Shown here: positions 14,496-22,095 of the stretch, piece after piece | Layout: every line of letters begins with the position of its first letter | How positions within the stretch are numbered: position 1 is the stretch's first letter | NCBI GenBank assembly: GCA_964460035.1 | Contig: CAYWPG010000050.1 | Location: forward strand, 1 to 23,660 | Length of the DNA stretch: 23,660 bases | Direction: 5' to 3' | Source: CAYWPG01 sp964460035 | GTDB taxonomy: Bacteria > Pseudomonadota > Gammaproteobacteria > Nitrococcales > AK92 | Program-made: the position numbers and the translations under genes | The notes under the pieces: generated by a model | Told to the model about the DNA's origin: nothing | The model's input: the letters and a program-made list of their open reading frames with translations, nothing else | Database searches by the model: none

Positions 14496-16514
14496 TCAGC
14501 CGGTCGCCGAGTCCGGCACTCCCAAGCTGTACTTCTCCAGGCGCCTGATCTCGTCACGCAGCCGCGCCGCCTCCTCGAACTCGAGATCGCGCGCGTGCTT
14601 GAGCATTTGCGCTTCCAGCTTCTTGATCTTCTGCACCGCCTGCGCCGGCGGCAAGCGATAGGCTTTCGCCTCCTCCGCCACCCGAGCGCTCTGGCGCGGA
14701 CTCAGCGGACCGCTGCTCTCCCGCTCCATGATATCGGCGATAGCTTTGCGCACGCCCTGCGGAGTGATGCCGTGCTCCTCGTTATACGCAAGCTGCTTGC
14801 GCCGCCGTCGTTCCGTCTCCTCCAGCGCCCGCTCCATGGACCCGGTGATTCGGTCCGCGTACAGGATCGCCTTGCCGTTCAGGTTGCGCGCCGCCCGGCC
14901 GATGGTCTGGATCAGCGAGCGCTCCGAACGCAGGAAGCCTTCCTTATCGGCATCCAGAATGGCTACCAGCGACACTTCTGGGATATCCAACCCTTCCCGC
15001 AGCAGGTTGATGCCTATAAGCACGTCGAACTCGCCCAAGCGCAGATCGCGGATAATCTCCATGCGCTCGACGGTGTCGATGTCCGAGTGCAGGTAGCGTA
15101 CGCGCACGCCGTTCTCGTGTAGATACTCCGTCAAATCCTCGGCCATGCGTTTGGTCAGCGTGGTTACCAGCACCCGCTCGTCGGCCTGAACGCGCAGCCG
15201 CACTTCGCCCAGCAGATCGTCCACCTGCGTAATAGCCGGCCGCACCTCGACCTGCGGGTCCACCAGGCCGGTGGGACGCACTACCTGCTCCACCACTTGC
15301 TGGGCGTTTTCCAGCTCGTAGGGGCCAGGAGTAGCCGATACGTGAATAATCTGCGGTGCGATGCGCAGGAACTCGTCAAAGCGCAGCGGGCGATTGTCCA
15401 GCGCCGAGGGCAGCCTGAAACCGTACTCCACAAGTGTTTCCTTGCGCGAGCGGTCGCCCTTGTACATGGCGCCGAGCTGGGGCACGGTCACGTGCGACTC
15501 GTCGATGAACACCACCGCATCCGGCGGCAGGTAATCGAACAGCGTGGGCGGCGGCTCGCCCGCTTTGCGTCCCGACAAGTAGCGCGAATAGTTCTCGATG
15601 CCATTGCAGTAGCCCAGCTCCAGCATCATCTCGATGTCGAACTGCGTACGCTGCTCCAAGCGCTGGGCCTCCAGCAGCTTGCCTGCCTCGCGCAGCGAGG
15701 CCAAGCGTTCGCGCAGCTCGTCCTTGATCTGATCTATCGCGTTCAGAATGGTCTCGCGCGGCGTGACATAGTGCGTCTTCGGATAAATCGTCAGCCGCGG
15801 CACCCTGCGCAGCACCTCGCCAGTTAGCGGATCGAAGTAGCTGAGCTCTTCGATCTCGTCGTCGAACAGCTCTACCCGTACCGCTTCGGTCTCCGACTCG
15901 GCCGGGAAGATATCGATGACCTCGCCGCGGGCCCGATACGTGCCCCGGGCCAGTTCCACATCGTTGCGGGTGTACTGCAGCTCGGCCAAGCGGCGCAGGA
16001 TGAATCGCTGATCCACCCGGTCGCCCCGCACCAGGTGCAGGATCATGCTCATGTACTGCTTCGGATCGCCAAGGCCGTAAATCGACGAGACCGAGGCCAC
16101 GATAATGGTGTCGCGCCGCTCCAGAATCGCCTTGGTGGCGGATAGACGCATCTGCTCGATGTGCTGGTTCACCGAGGCATCCTTCTCGATGAAGGTGTCG
16201 GAGGACGGCACATACGCCTCGGGCTGGTAATAGTCGTAGTACGAGACGAAATACTCCACCGCGTTATGCGGGAAAAACTCTTTCATCTCGCCGTAGAGCT
16301 GTGCGGCCAGCGTCTTGTTGGGCGCCAGAACCAGCGCCGGTCGCTGCAGGCGCTGCACGACGTTAGCCATGGTGAACGTCTTGCCGGAGCCGGTCACGCC
16401 GAGCAGGATCTGATGGCGCATGCCCTTCTGCAGACCCTCGACCAGCGCGGCGATGGCGGTTGGCTGATCGCCCGCAGGCTTGTACTGTGATTCGAGCAAG
16501 AATTCTTTGGTCAT
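14496..16514 (-). CDS. uvrB: excinuclease ABC subunit B
   Basis: A 672-residue DNA-damage recognition helicase of nucleotide excision repair (E. coli 673). It receives damaged sites from UvrA and positions UvrC for incision. Visible are the Walker A motif GVTGSGKT (39-46), the damage-probing beta-hairpin region SYYDYYQPEAYVPSSDTF, the DESH box (VFIDESHVT), the helicase segment LLREGLDIPEVSLVAILDADKEGFLRS with QTIGRAARN, and a C-terminal UVR domain that contacts UvrC (LEAQMLKHARDLEFEEAARLRDEI). The start at 16514 is the family MTKEFLLES. The 70 bases upstream contain no CTGT-N8-ACAG LexA box, so SOS control is not evident. Confidence 0.99.
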   Translation of the reverse strand: MTKEFLLESQYKPAGDQPTAIAALVEGLQKGMRHQILLGVTGSGKTFTMANVVQRLQRPALVLAPNKTLAAQLYGEMKEFFPHNAVEYFVSYYDYYQPEAYVPSSDTFIEKDASVNQHIEQMRLSATKAILERRDTIIVASVSSIYGLGDPKQYMSMILHLVRGDRVDQRFILRRLAELQYTRNDVELARGTYRARGEVIDIFPAESETEAVRVELFDDEIEELSYFDPLTGEVLRRVPRLTIYPKTHYVTPRETILNAIDQIKDELRERLASLREAGKLLEAQRLEQRTQFDIEMMLELGYCNGIENYSRYLSGRKAGEPPPTLFDYLPPDAVVFIDESHVTVPQLGAMYKGDRSRKETLVEYGFRLPSALDNRPLRFDEFLRIAPQIIHVSATPGPYELENAQQVVEQVVRPTGLVDPQVEVRPAITQVDDLLGEVRLRVQADERVLVTTLTKRMAEDLTEYLHENGVRVRYLHSDIDTVERMEIIRDLRLGEFDVLIGINLLREGLDIPEVSLVAILDADKEGFLRSERSLIQTIGRAARNLNGKAILYADRITGSMERALEETERRRRKQLAYNEEHGITPQGVRKAIADIMERESSGPLSPRQSARVAEEAKAYRLPPAQAVQKIKKLEAQMLKHARDLEFEEAARLRDEIRRLEKYSLGVPDSATG

Positions 16515-16520
16515 AGGCCT

Positions 16521-16550
16521 TTGGCGAACACCCTAGTTTCCCCTTATGAT
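16521..16550 (+). promoter_or_regulatory. sigma-70 promoter of the aminotransferase gene
   Basis: TTGGCG (16521-16526) and TATGAT (16545-16550) with an 18-base spacer lie in the short divergent gap between uvrB and the aminotransferase gene. The start would be near 16557, giving a leader of about 28 bases. Confidence 0.7.
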
Positions 16551-16584
16551 ACCGGGCCGGCTTCTTGAGCACAGGAGACTTAGC

Positions 16585-17766
16585 TTGGACATGCAACTGG
16601 CGAACCGAGTTCAGCGGATCAAGCCTTCGCCCACTCTGGCGGTGACCGCGCGCGCTGCCGAACTGCGCGCTGCCGGAAAGGACATCATCGGCCTCGGCGC
16701 CGGTGAGCCTGACTTCGACACGCCGCAGCATATTAAAGCGGCGGCTATCAAGGCTATCGAAGAGGGTCAGACCAAGTATACCGATGTAGACGGAACCCGC
16801 GAGCTGAAGAAAGCCATTCAGGGCAAGTTCAAGCGCGAGAACGGTCTGGACTACGAACTGAACCAGATTCTGGTATCCGTGGGCGCCAAGCACTCGCTGA
16901 TGAATCTGTTCAACGCCCTGGTCGACGACGGTGATGAAGTCATCATCCCGGCGCCGTACTGGGTGTCCTATGTCGACATGGCGCTGCTCAACGGCGGCGA
17001 GCCCAAGGTGATCGAAGCCACTCAGGAACAGGGCTTCAAGATCACCCCTCAGCAGCTGGAAGCCGCGATTACGCCCAAGACCAAGCTGCTGGTGCTGAAC
17101 AGCCCGTCGAACCCAACCGGCGTTTGCTACAGCAAGGCCGAACTGGCCGCGCTGGGCGAAGTGCTGCTGCGCCACCCCCAGGTCGTGGTGTGCACGGACG
17201 ATATTTACGAGCACATCCTCTGGACCGACGAGCCGTTCAGCAACATCGTCATGGCATGTCCGCAGCTCAAGGATCGTACGGTGGTCATCAACGGCGTTTC
17301 CAAGGCCTACTCGATGACCGGCTGGCGTATCGGCTACGCGGCGGGGCCGCAGCAGCTCATCGGCGCGATGAAAAAGCTGCAGTCGCAGAGCACCTCCAAC
17401 CCGACGTCCATCGCCCAGGCGGCGGCCGTCGCTGCGCTGGACGGCGACCAAGGCGTCATCACGCCCATGCTCAAAGCGTTCAAGGAGCGCCACGACTATG
17501 TGCTCGATCGCCTGAACAAGATGCGGGGCGTTAACGCCATTCCCGCCCAGGGCACGTTCTATACCTTCCCGAACGTGCAGGAGGCCATCCAGAATCTGGG
17601 CGTGGCGGACGATATCGCCTTTGCCGAGAAGTTGCTGCAGGATGCGGGCATCGCCGTGGTGCCGGGCTCGGCCTTTGGTCTGGACGGCCATATCCGTATC
17701 TCCTACGCCACCAGCATGGAGAACCTGGTCAAGGCTATGGACCGCATGGAGAAAGCCCTGGCATAA
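16585..17766 (+). CDS. class I PLP-dependent aminotransferase (aspartate aminotransferase, bacterial type I-alpha/gamma group)
   Basis: A cytosolic enzyme of about 393 residues that exchanges an amino group between an amino acid (probably aspartate) and 2-oxoglutarate. Family landmarks are RVQRIKPSPTLAVT at the N-terminus, LGAGEPDFDTP, NSPSNPTG for cofactor-phosphate and substrate contacts, DDIYEH, and the PLP-binding lysine in NGVSKAYSMTGWRIGY. The C-terminal Arg that binds the substrate carboxylate is in GHIRISYA. TTG at 16585 is favoured because AGGAG ends seven bases before it; ATG at 16591, two codons later, has 13-base spacing. Substrate range within this group (aspartate, sometimes aromatic acids or prephenate) cannot be settled from sequence alone. 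It is often annotated aspC or aatA in relatives. Confidence 0.95.
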   Translation: MDMQLANRVQRIKPSPTLAVTARAAELRAAGKDIIGLGAGEPDFDTPQHIKAAAIKAIEEGQTKYTDVDGTRELKKAIQGKFKRENGLDYELNQILVSVGAKHSLMNLFNALVDDGDEVIIPAPYWVSYVDMALLNGGEPKVIEATQEQGFKITPQQLEAAITPKTKLLVLNSPSNPTGVCYSKAELAALGEVLLRHPQVVVCTDDIYEHILWTDEPFSNIVMACPQLKDRTVVINGVSKAYSMTGWRIGYAAGPQQLIGAMKKLQSQSTSNPTSIAQAAAVAALDGDQGVITPMLKAFKERHDYVLDRLNKMRGVNAIPAQGTFYTFPNVQEAIQNLGVADDIAFAEKLLQDAGIAVVPGSAFGLDGHIRISYATSMENLVKAMDRMEKALA

Positions 17767-17780
17767 TATGCGCCATGCAC

Positions 17781-17815
17781 ACCGGCGGTTGGTTCTTCAG
17801 ATATCAGCCGCCGGT
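17781..17815 (+). terminator. hairpin after the aminotransferase gene, no U-tract
   Basis: ACCGGCGGTTG / CAGCCGCCGGT pairs over 11 positions, with one G-U, around a loop of about 13 bases. It starts 14 bases after the stop codon. It is not followed by T residues; instead its last base is the first base of the tRNA-Asn -35 element. It may stabilise the mRNA 3' end or terminate inefficiently. Confidence 0.45.
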
Positions 17816-17842
17816 TGACGACAGAAAACTATCCGCTACAAT
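17815..17842 (+). promoter_or_regulatory. sigma-70 promoter of tRNA-Asn
   Basis: TTGACG (17815-17820), a 16-base spacer and TACAAT (17837-17842), followed by the GC-rich discriminator AGCGGCC typical of stringently regulated stable-RNA promoters. The start would be near 17850, about 23 bases before the tRNA. Confidence 0.88.
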
Positions 17843-17872
17843 AGCGGCCTCACGACAAGTGAAGCACACAAA

Positions 17873-17948
<76 letters not shown>

Positions 17949-17953
17949 AACAG

Positions 17954-17985
17954 AAAAGGGCTTGGAGAGATCCAAGCCCTTTTTT
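17954..17985 (+). terminator. intrinsic terminator of tRNA-Asn
   Basis: The stem GGGCTTGGA / TCCAAGCCC (9 perfect pairs, four-base loop GAGA) is followed by six T residues and CTTTC. AAAA before the stem partly mirrors the T-run. It begins within 10 bases of the tRNA 3' end. Confidence 0.93.
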
Positions 17986-18414
17986 CTTTCTCAAGAAAGA
18001 CCTGCTTAGCTGTTTAGTACATGCCTTAGTACAAGCGGACTTCTCCTGCCCCACCCTATCGAATCCCTGGTTCGTAACCAGCTGCTCCTTCAGCGACTGC
18101 CGTCCCTTCCCACCGCGGGCCCGATGCGTGTCCGAATAACTGCAAACACGTGAGAGGCGTTTGTCCTAGACGTCGCTCTGCCTTCTCGAACCCAGGTTCG
18201 CAGAGCGCGCAAGGGGAGCAACCAACATCAAGCGGATGAACCTCCCTTAGCGCCACCAGGAAGATACAGGGCCGATAAGCTCGTCGAGCCGTCGAGCTAA
18301 CCCCAACCCTCGCGGCGCATCAACTACACCATGCACGCATTAGGAACCGTTGAATTCTGCCTCTGCGACACCAGCATGCAATGATGCTGATCCGGCAACA
18401 GGAGTGTGATCGTC
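17986..18414. other. 429-base gap with several short palindromes, no gene seen
   Basis: It lies between the tRNA-Asn terminator and the cyclic-nucleotide-domain gene. It contains a direct repeat TTAGTACA (18014-18021, 18026-18033; 12-base period) and palindromes CTGGTT-CGT-AACCAG, CGAACC-CA-GGTTCG and AGCTCG...CGAGCT. CAGCAT / ATGCTG (18372-18377, 18384-18389) lies just before the ribosome-binding site of the next gene. The short open frames here have no recognisable homology. No integrase and no copy of the tRNA 3' end long enough to be an attachment site was found. Confidence 0.55.
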
Positions 18415-18885
18415 ATGGACCAATCGCTGGCCAAGGAAATTGCCGATATCCCGTTGTTCTCTGACCTTGAGCCGGAATACATCGATTTCATCGCCAATCA
18501 TGCCAATGAACACCGCATCGGGCGCGACGAACTGTTATTCCGCCAGGGCGAGCGAGCGGAGCACTTCTACCTGGTACGCAACGGGAGGGTCACGCTGGAA
18601 GTGCCTGCCATCGCCGGACCGGCACTGGAGGTCCAGCATGCCAAGGCGGGAACGGTACTAGGCTGGTCGTGGCTGATCGCCCCGTATAAGTGGACCTTCA
18701 ATGCCAGGGCAGAAGAACCGACCACCGTCATCGAGTTCGATGGACCGGCCATACTGGACCGCTGCGAGCGCGATGCCGCGTTTGGCTACCAGATCCTCAA
18801 GCGGTTCTCCGCTCTGATGTCGGAACGGCTCGATGCCGCACGCCAGCGCATGATCGACCAGTGGAATCCTCCTGGCTTCGCGTAG
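18415..18885 (+). CDS. stand-alone cyclic nucleotide-binding domain protein
   Basis: A 156-residue protein consisting almost entirely of one CNB (CAP_ED) beta-roll: IPLFSDLEPEYIDFIANHA at the front, then LLFRQGERAEHFYLVRNGRVTLEV, then GTVLGWSWLIAPYKWTFNARA where the phosphate-binding cassette would be. The canonical RGELAL arginine-serine pattern of the cAMP cassette is replaced by GWSWL and YKWTFNA, so typical cAMP binding is doubtful. The C-terminal helix (RFSALMSERLDAARQRMIDQW) resembles the Crp C-helix used for dimerisation. There is no helix-turn-helix, kinase or channel domain. ATG at 18415 is preferred over GTG 18406, because AGGAG at 18400-18404 is too close to the GTG. It is probably a partner-binding regulator, but what it regulates is unknown. 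Confidence 0.88.
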   Translation: MDQSLAKEIADIPLFSDLEPEYIDFIANHANEHRIGRDELLFRQGERAEHFYLVRNGRVTLEVPAIAGPALEVQHAKAGTVLGWSWLIAPYKWTFNARAEEPTTVIEFDGPAILDRCERDAAFGYQILKRFSALMSERLDAARQRMIDQWNPPGFA

Positions 18886-18908
18886 CACGCCGTAGAAACG
18901 TTCAATGC

Positions 18909-18932
18909 GCGAAATTCCCGCGGGATTTTCGC
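18909..18932. terminator. near-perfect palindrome between convergent genes, possible bidirectional terminator
   Basis: A 24-base palindrome with one mismatched pair (GCGAAAT...ATTTTCGC around TTCCCGCGGGA). It lies 23 bases after the CNB-protein stop, in the gap before the convergent kinase gene's stop. T-rich edges occur on both strands but inside the stem rather than after it, so it is not a textbook terminator. Confidence 0.45.
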
Positions 18933-19001
18933 TAAGCCGCCTGAGTCGGCTCACCATCGGCGGGCACAGCGCGAACCAGCCAGACAGCGCCTCCTGCCCA
19001 G

Positions 19002-19937
19002 TCACGACTGGATCTGTACCTGCGGATAAAAGCGATCGACATCCCCGGGGTGGAAAAGCTCGGTGCCGGGGGTCGTCACGGCTGCGGCGCCCGCCGCCAC
19101 GGCATATGCCAGCGCCTCCTTGGGGCGGCAGCCGGCGGCGAGCTTCAGGCTAAGCAGGGCAACGAAGCTGTCGCCTGCTCCTACGGAACTGACCAGCTGG
19201 ACCCGAGGCGAACACGCCAGATACTGCTCGCCTGCCGTAGTCAGCAAGGCGCCTTGTTCGGCTAGCGAGACCACAACGACCTCCACTCGCTTTCGGCTTA
19301 CCAGCTCGCGGCTTTGCTCTCGCAGCTCCTCCTCGCTTGCCGCCTTGTACCCCACCAGCTCAGCAAACTCCCGCCGATTGGGCTTGATCAGATACACGCC
19401 CTCGTCCACCGCCGCCGCGAGCGCCGGACCGGAGGTGTCGACGATCAATCGCACATCGCGATCGCGCGCCATGCGCGCCAACCGTCCATAAAGGCTGGCA
19501 TCCACCCCCTCAGGCAAGCTGCCGCTCACTATCCAGTAGCGCGCGCCGGGCTGCTGCGCGGCCAACGCGGCAAGACAACGTTCCGCCTCGCCGGGTTCCA
19601 GCGCTGGTCCCGGCAATACGAAGCGATACAGGTGCTTGGGTTGTCTTACCAGTACGTTGATACTTTCGCGCGTGTTGCCGCGGATCGGGATGGCTGTATG
19701 CGGCACGTGCTCCCGCGCAACGAGCTGAGCGAGCAGCGCCCCCATGGCGCCCCCGATGGTAAACAAGGCGTGGACTTGCCCGCCGCACCTATGTATGCCG
19801 CGGGCTACATTTATGCCCCCTCCCCCCGGCTCGTAACGGGCGTAGGGACTGCGCAGCTTGCGCTGTGGCGCGAGCTCCTCGACCTCGATGGCGACGTCGA
19901 CCGCCGGATTGAGCGTAAGCGTGAGTATCGTATCCAT
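19002..19937 (-). CDS. pfkB: 6-phosphofructokinase II / PfkB-type sugar-phosphate kinase
   Basis: A 311-residue ribokinase-family enzyme that phosphorylates a sugar phosphate with ATP. It follows E. coli PfkB closely: YEPGGGGINVAR (substrate loop), YRFVLPGPAL, WIVSGSLPEGV, LIVDTSGPAL, LIKPNRREFAELV, VVVSLAEQGALL and the anion hole/catalytic motif SVGAGDS. From ATG 19937 the catalytic Asp is residue 256, the same number as in E. coli Pfk-2, which supports this start over GTG 19943. It lies 54 bases after the SDR gene on the same strand, probably the third gene of that operon. 1-Phosphofructokinase or tagatose-6-phosphate kinase activity are alternatives, but the resemblance to PfkB is greatest. 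Confidence 0.9.
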   Translation of the reverse strand: MDTILTLTLNPAVDVAIEVEELAPQRKLRSPYARYEPGGGGINVARGIHRCGGQVHALFTIGGAMGALLAQLVAREHVPHTAIPIRGNTRESINVLVRQPKHLYRFVLPGPALEPGEAERCLAALAAQQPGARYWIVSGSLPEGVDASLYGRLARMARDRDVRLIVDTSGPALAAAVDEGVYLIKPNRREFAELVGYKAASEEELREQSRELVSRKRVEVVVVSLAEQGALLTTAGEQYLACSPRVQLVSSVGAGDSFVALLSLKLAAGCRPKEALAYAVAAGAAAVTTPGTELFHPGDVDRFYPQVQIQS

Positions 19938-19991
19938 CGCCACCGCGCCTAAGGCATGAGCGTCGAGTGCGTTGCGGCTACCGGGAAGGAG

Positions 19992-20816
19992 TCAAGAGCG
20001 TGTTGGCTTCCCTTCGCTATCGCCTGCTGGCAGCTTGAGCCTGCGGGCATTAACCCAGCGATACAAGCGGTCGACCAGCTCCGGACACAAGGCGCCCAAA
20101 CGCGCCCCAGGAGCGAGTCGCCGCGGCACGACGATCTCGCGCTTGCGCATACGTATCATGCGCACGATCTCATCGGCCACCGCTTCCGGTCCGATGATCG
20201 GGGTCCCCGGGGGCAATCGGTAGTGTTCGGTGTGCAACCGACCTTCGACCATCGCGGTAGTCACCGGTCCGGGGCACACCAAGCCTAAATGAAACCCCTC
20301 GGCCCGCAACTCCTGGCGCAGCGAGCGCATATAGCCCACCAAAGCGAACTTGCTCGCTGCGTAGGCCGCCATAAAAGGCGGTGCTATCAGACCGGCCAGC
20401 GATGCCACGGTTACGATCGAGCGCCGCTGCCCTCTGCGCAGCAGCGGCAACGCTGCTTCTATCGCCCTGACTGTCCCCAGGAAGTTGGCCTCCATGAGGC
20501 GCACGGTCAGCGCCGAGCCCAACTCCTCCGCCGGCCCCACCTCAAGCTGGCCGGCGCAGTTCACCAGCACGTCCAAGCTGCCCCGCTCACGCGCGACCTG
20601 CGCCATCGCCGCGGTCAACTCATGAGAAACCGCATGATCCGCCCGCAGCGTGCGCACATCGCCAGAAAGGCGGGCGGCGGCCCGTTGCAATCGCTCCTCG
20701 TCACGCGCCAACAGATAGACACAGGCACCTTGTGCGGCCAATCGTGCAGCGGCCGCCAAGCCGATACCTCCGGAGCCTCCGGTAATCAGCGCGACTTCCC
20801 CTTGCATTTGCCTCAT
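19992..20816 (-). CDS. SDR family NAD(P)-dependent oxidoreductase
   Basis: A 274-residue classical short-chain dehydrogenase/reductase. The cofactor motif TGGSGGIG (12-19), NCAG (86-89) and the catalytic tetrad Asn111, Ser139, Tyr152, Lys156 (YAASK) are all present. Basic residues after the second strand (LLARDEERL) leave NAD versus NADP open. The PG motif (LVCPGPVTTAM) and a 50-residue C-terminal extension rich in Arg and Pro follow. The start codon shares ATGA with the stop of the aldolase-like gene upstream, so the two are translationally coupled. The substrate is unknown; coupling to an aldolase-like protein suggests a sugar or hydroxy-aldehyde, which is inference. Confidence 0.93.
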   Translation of the reverse strand: MRQMQGEVALITGGSGGIGLAAAARLAAQGACVYLLARDEERLQRAAARLSGDVRTLRADHAVSHELTAAMAQVARERGSLDVLVNCAGQLEVGPAEELGSALTVRLMEANFLGTVRAIEAALPLLRRGQRRSIVTVASLAGLIAPPFMAAYAASKFALVGYMRSLRQELRAEGFHLGLVCPGPVTTAMVEGRLHTEHYRLPPGTPIIGPEAVADEIVRMIRMRKREIVVPRRLAPGARLGALCPELVDRLYRWVNARRLKLPAGDSEGKPTRS

Positions 20817-21931
20817 GACATGGGAACCTGGCGGATTATCTTGCCGTCAATGCGCTCGAAGATGTCGTCCAAGCTACGACCCGTAATCGTAAGGCCATGG
20901 TTCTTCAGGCCTATCACCGCACGCGTCGGATCGGGCGCCGCACGCACGTGCTGCGCGACCTCTTGTGCCAGCTCGTACGTACCACAGGGATAGTTCACCG
21001 TGGTGCTCACCACGACGTCCATCCATGCATGGATATGAACGATCGCGCCGATACCCGGGTGCTCTCTATACAGCGCCCAATGCTCTATAGCATCGACGGA
21101 GGCCCCCCTCGGTTCTATGCCCGGCGGAACCTTCACGCGCATGGCGTCCGATGCGGGCTCGTAGCCGCAAATTAGCACCACATCCCGCCCCACCTTCCGA
21201 AGATTCGCCTTATTTACGCCCCGCGCGCTCATCCAAAACGATTCCCCGTCCCTGCGAGCGCTAACGTTGCCGTAAGACAGGCCACCAATGCCGAACAGCC
21301 GTTTCACGTGCGCCAATTCTCTGGCGCCGAGGAGTTCGTGGATGGGGAACGGCGCGGGCAGCAGTCGTAGCTCGTCCAGCCTGCGGCCTGCGCGGTAAAT
21401 GGCTTCGGTGACTTCATCGCCATCCCACAGCTCACGCGGGAGATCGTGCTCGAAAATGTTATTGATCACCAGGCGCGTAGAAGCCAGCGGTGCCAGCCGC
21501 TGGTAAACCTCTTCCAGATAGGCATCCTCCTGCTGCGTCTTAACGGTGTAGTAGCCTTGCTCTAGGGTGATGAAATGCGTGTCGGGCCCCAACTCCCCAG
21601 GCGCGATGAATATGAGGAGGTTGGAGAGCGACTTCACGAGTAGCGGATAAGCGGCTCGCAACACATCGGCCGGCCGCTCTGCCACCTCGACTACCCCGAC
21701 GACGAACGTGCCTTGGGAGTGCCGTCGAAACGGTCTTGGCCGTTCGGCGCTGGTGAAGTTTATGACCAGTCCTGGCCCCTCGCTTACGCCTACCGTGGGA
21801 TGGCCGGCGCGTTGCATGCGGCTTGCCAAACGCTGCGCGAACATCCGAAGAGAAGGCGTGTCGGGATAACCGTGAAATGCGACAGGAGACAGGCGGGTCG
21901 GGGCAAGGCAGTGGGCCATCGCGGGTTGCAT
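20813..21931 (-). CDS. class II aldolase/adducin-family protein with an extra N-terminal domain
   Basis: A 372-residue protein. Residues about 195-368 form the class II aldolase/adducin fold with SYGNVSAR (219-226, phosphate binding), metal-ligand histidines in HIHAW (299, 301) and NHGLT (345). The first ~185 residues are an additional domain (SLRMFAQRLASRMQRAGHPT; VVGVVEVAERPADVLRAAYPLL; THFITLEQGYY) that I cannot assign. Typical family members such as fuculose-phosphate aldolase are only about 215 residues. ATG at 21931 is chosen because AAGGAG directly abuts an ATG at 21937, leaving zero spacing for that one but six bases for 21931. The SDR gene overlaps its stop by four bases. Aldolase, epimerase or a non-enzymatic role are all possible. 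Confidence 0.88.
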   Translation of the reverse strand: MQPAMAHCLAPTRLSPVAFHGYPDTPSLRMFAQRLASRMQRAGHPTVGVSEGPGLVINFTSAERPRPFRRHSQGTFVVGVVEVAERPADVLRAAYPLLVKSLSNLLIFIAPGELGPDTHFITLEQGYYTVKTQQEDAYLEEVYQRLAPLASTRLVINNIFEHDLPRELWDGDEVTEAIYRAGRRLDELRLLPAPFPIHELLGARELAHVKRLFGIGGLSYGNVSARRDGESFWMSARGVNKANLRKVGRDVVLICGYEPASDAMRVKVPPGIEPRGASVDAIEHWALYREHPGIGAIVHIHAWMDVVVSTTVNYPCGTYELAQEVAQHVRAAPDPTRAVIGLKNHGLTITGRSLDDIFERIDGKIIRQVPMS

Positions 21932-21975
21932 TACCATCTCCTTTTATTTTTTTGCGCCCGGGAGGTGTCGAAACA

Positions 21976-22040
21976 ATCCATGCTCCGTGCTGCCGAGCAC
22001 TGAGGTACGCCGCACCCTCTTGAGCAGCCGAAGCATGGAT
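21976..22040 (-). promoter_or_regulatory. structured leader upstream of the aldolase-SDR-pfkB operon
   Basis: A 9-base inverted repeat ATCCATGCT / AGCATGGAT (21976-21984, 22032-22040) encloses 47 bases that include a compact GTGCT-GCCG-AGCAC hairpin. It lies 45-109 bases before the aldolase start codon. It could be an RNA fold or operator half-sites. There is no following T-run. Confidence 0.4.
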
Positions 22041-22060
22041 CATGATGAATGGTCGGAAAG

Positions 22061-22083
22061 CCTCGCTGGCCTCTATAGCGAGG
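22061..22083 (-). repeat. hairpin after galU
   Basis: CCTCGCT / AGCGAGG (7 pairs, nine-base loop) begins 12 bases after the galU stop on the minus strand and is followed by CTTTCC. It is a weak terminator candidate, so read-through into the aldolase gene is possible. Confidence 0.4.
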
Positions 22084-22095
22084 TCTGATATACCT

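Noticed and set aside
16515..16584. LexA/SOS box in front of uvrB
   Set aside because: No CTGT-N8-ACAG sequence is present in the divergent gap on either strand.
16363..17691. 442-codon minus-strand open frame opposite the aminotransferase
   Set aside because: It mirrors the aminotransferase codons and continues into uvrB; its His/Arg/Gly-rich product resembles no family.
17986..18405. Prophage or island attachment site next to tRNA-Asn
   Set aside because: tRNA-Asn genes are frequent integration targets, but there is no integrase and only a scattered match (GGTTCG and GGGGAGC around 18195-18221) to the tRNA 3' end, too imperfect for an attachment repeat.
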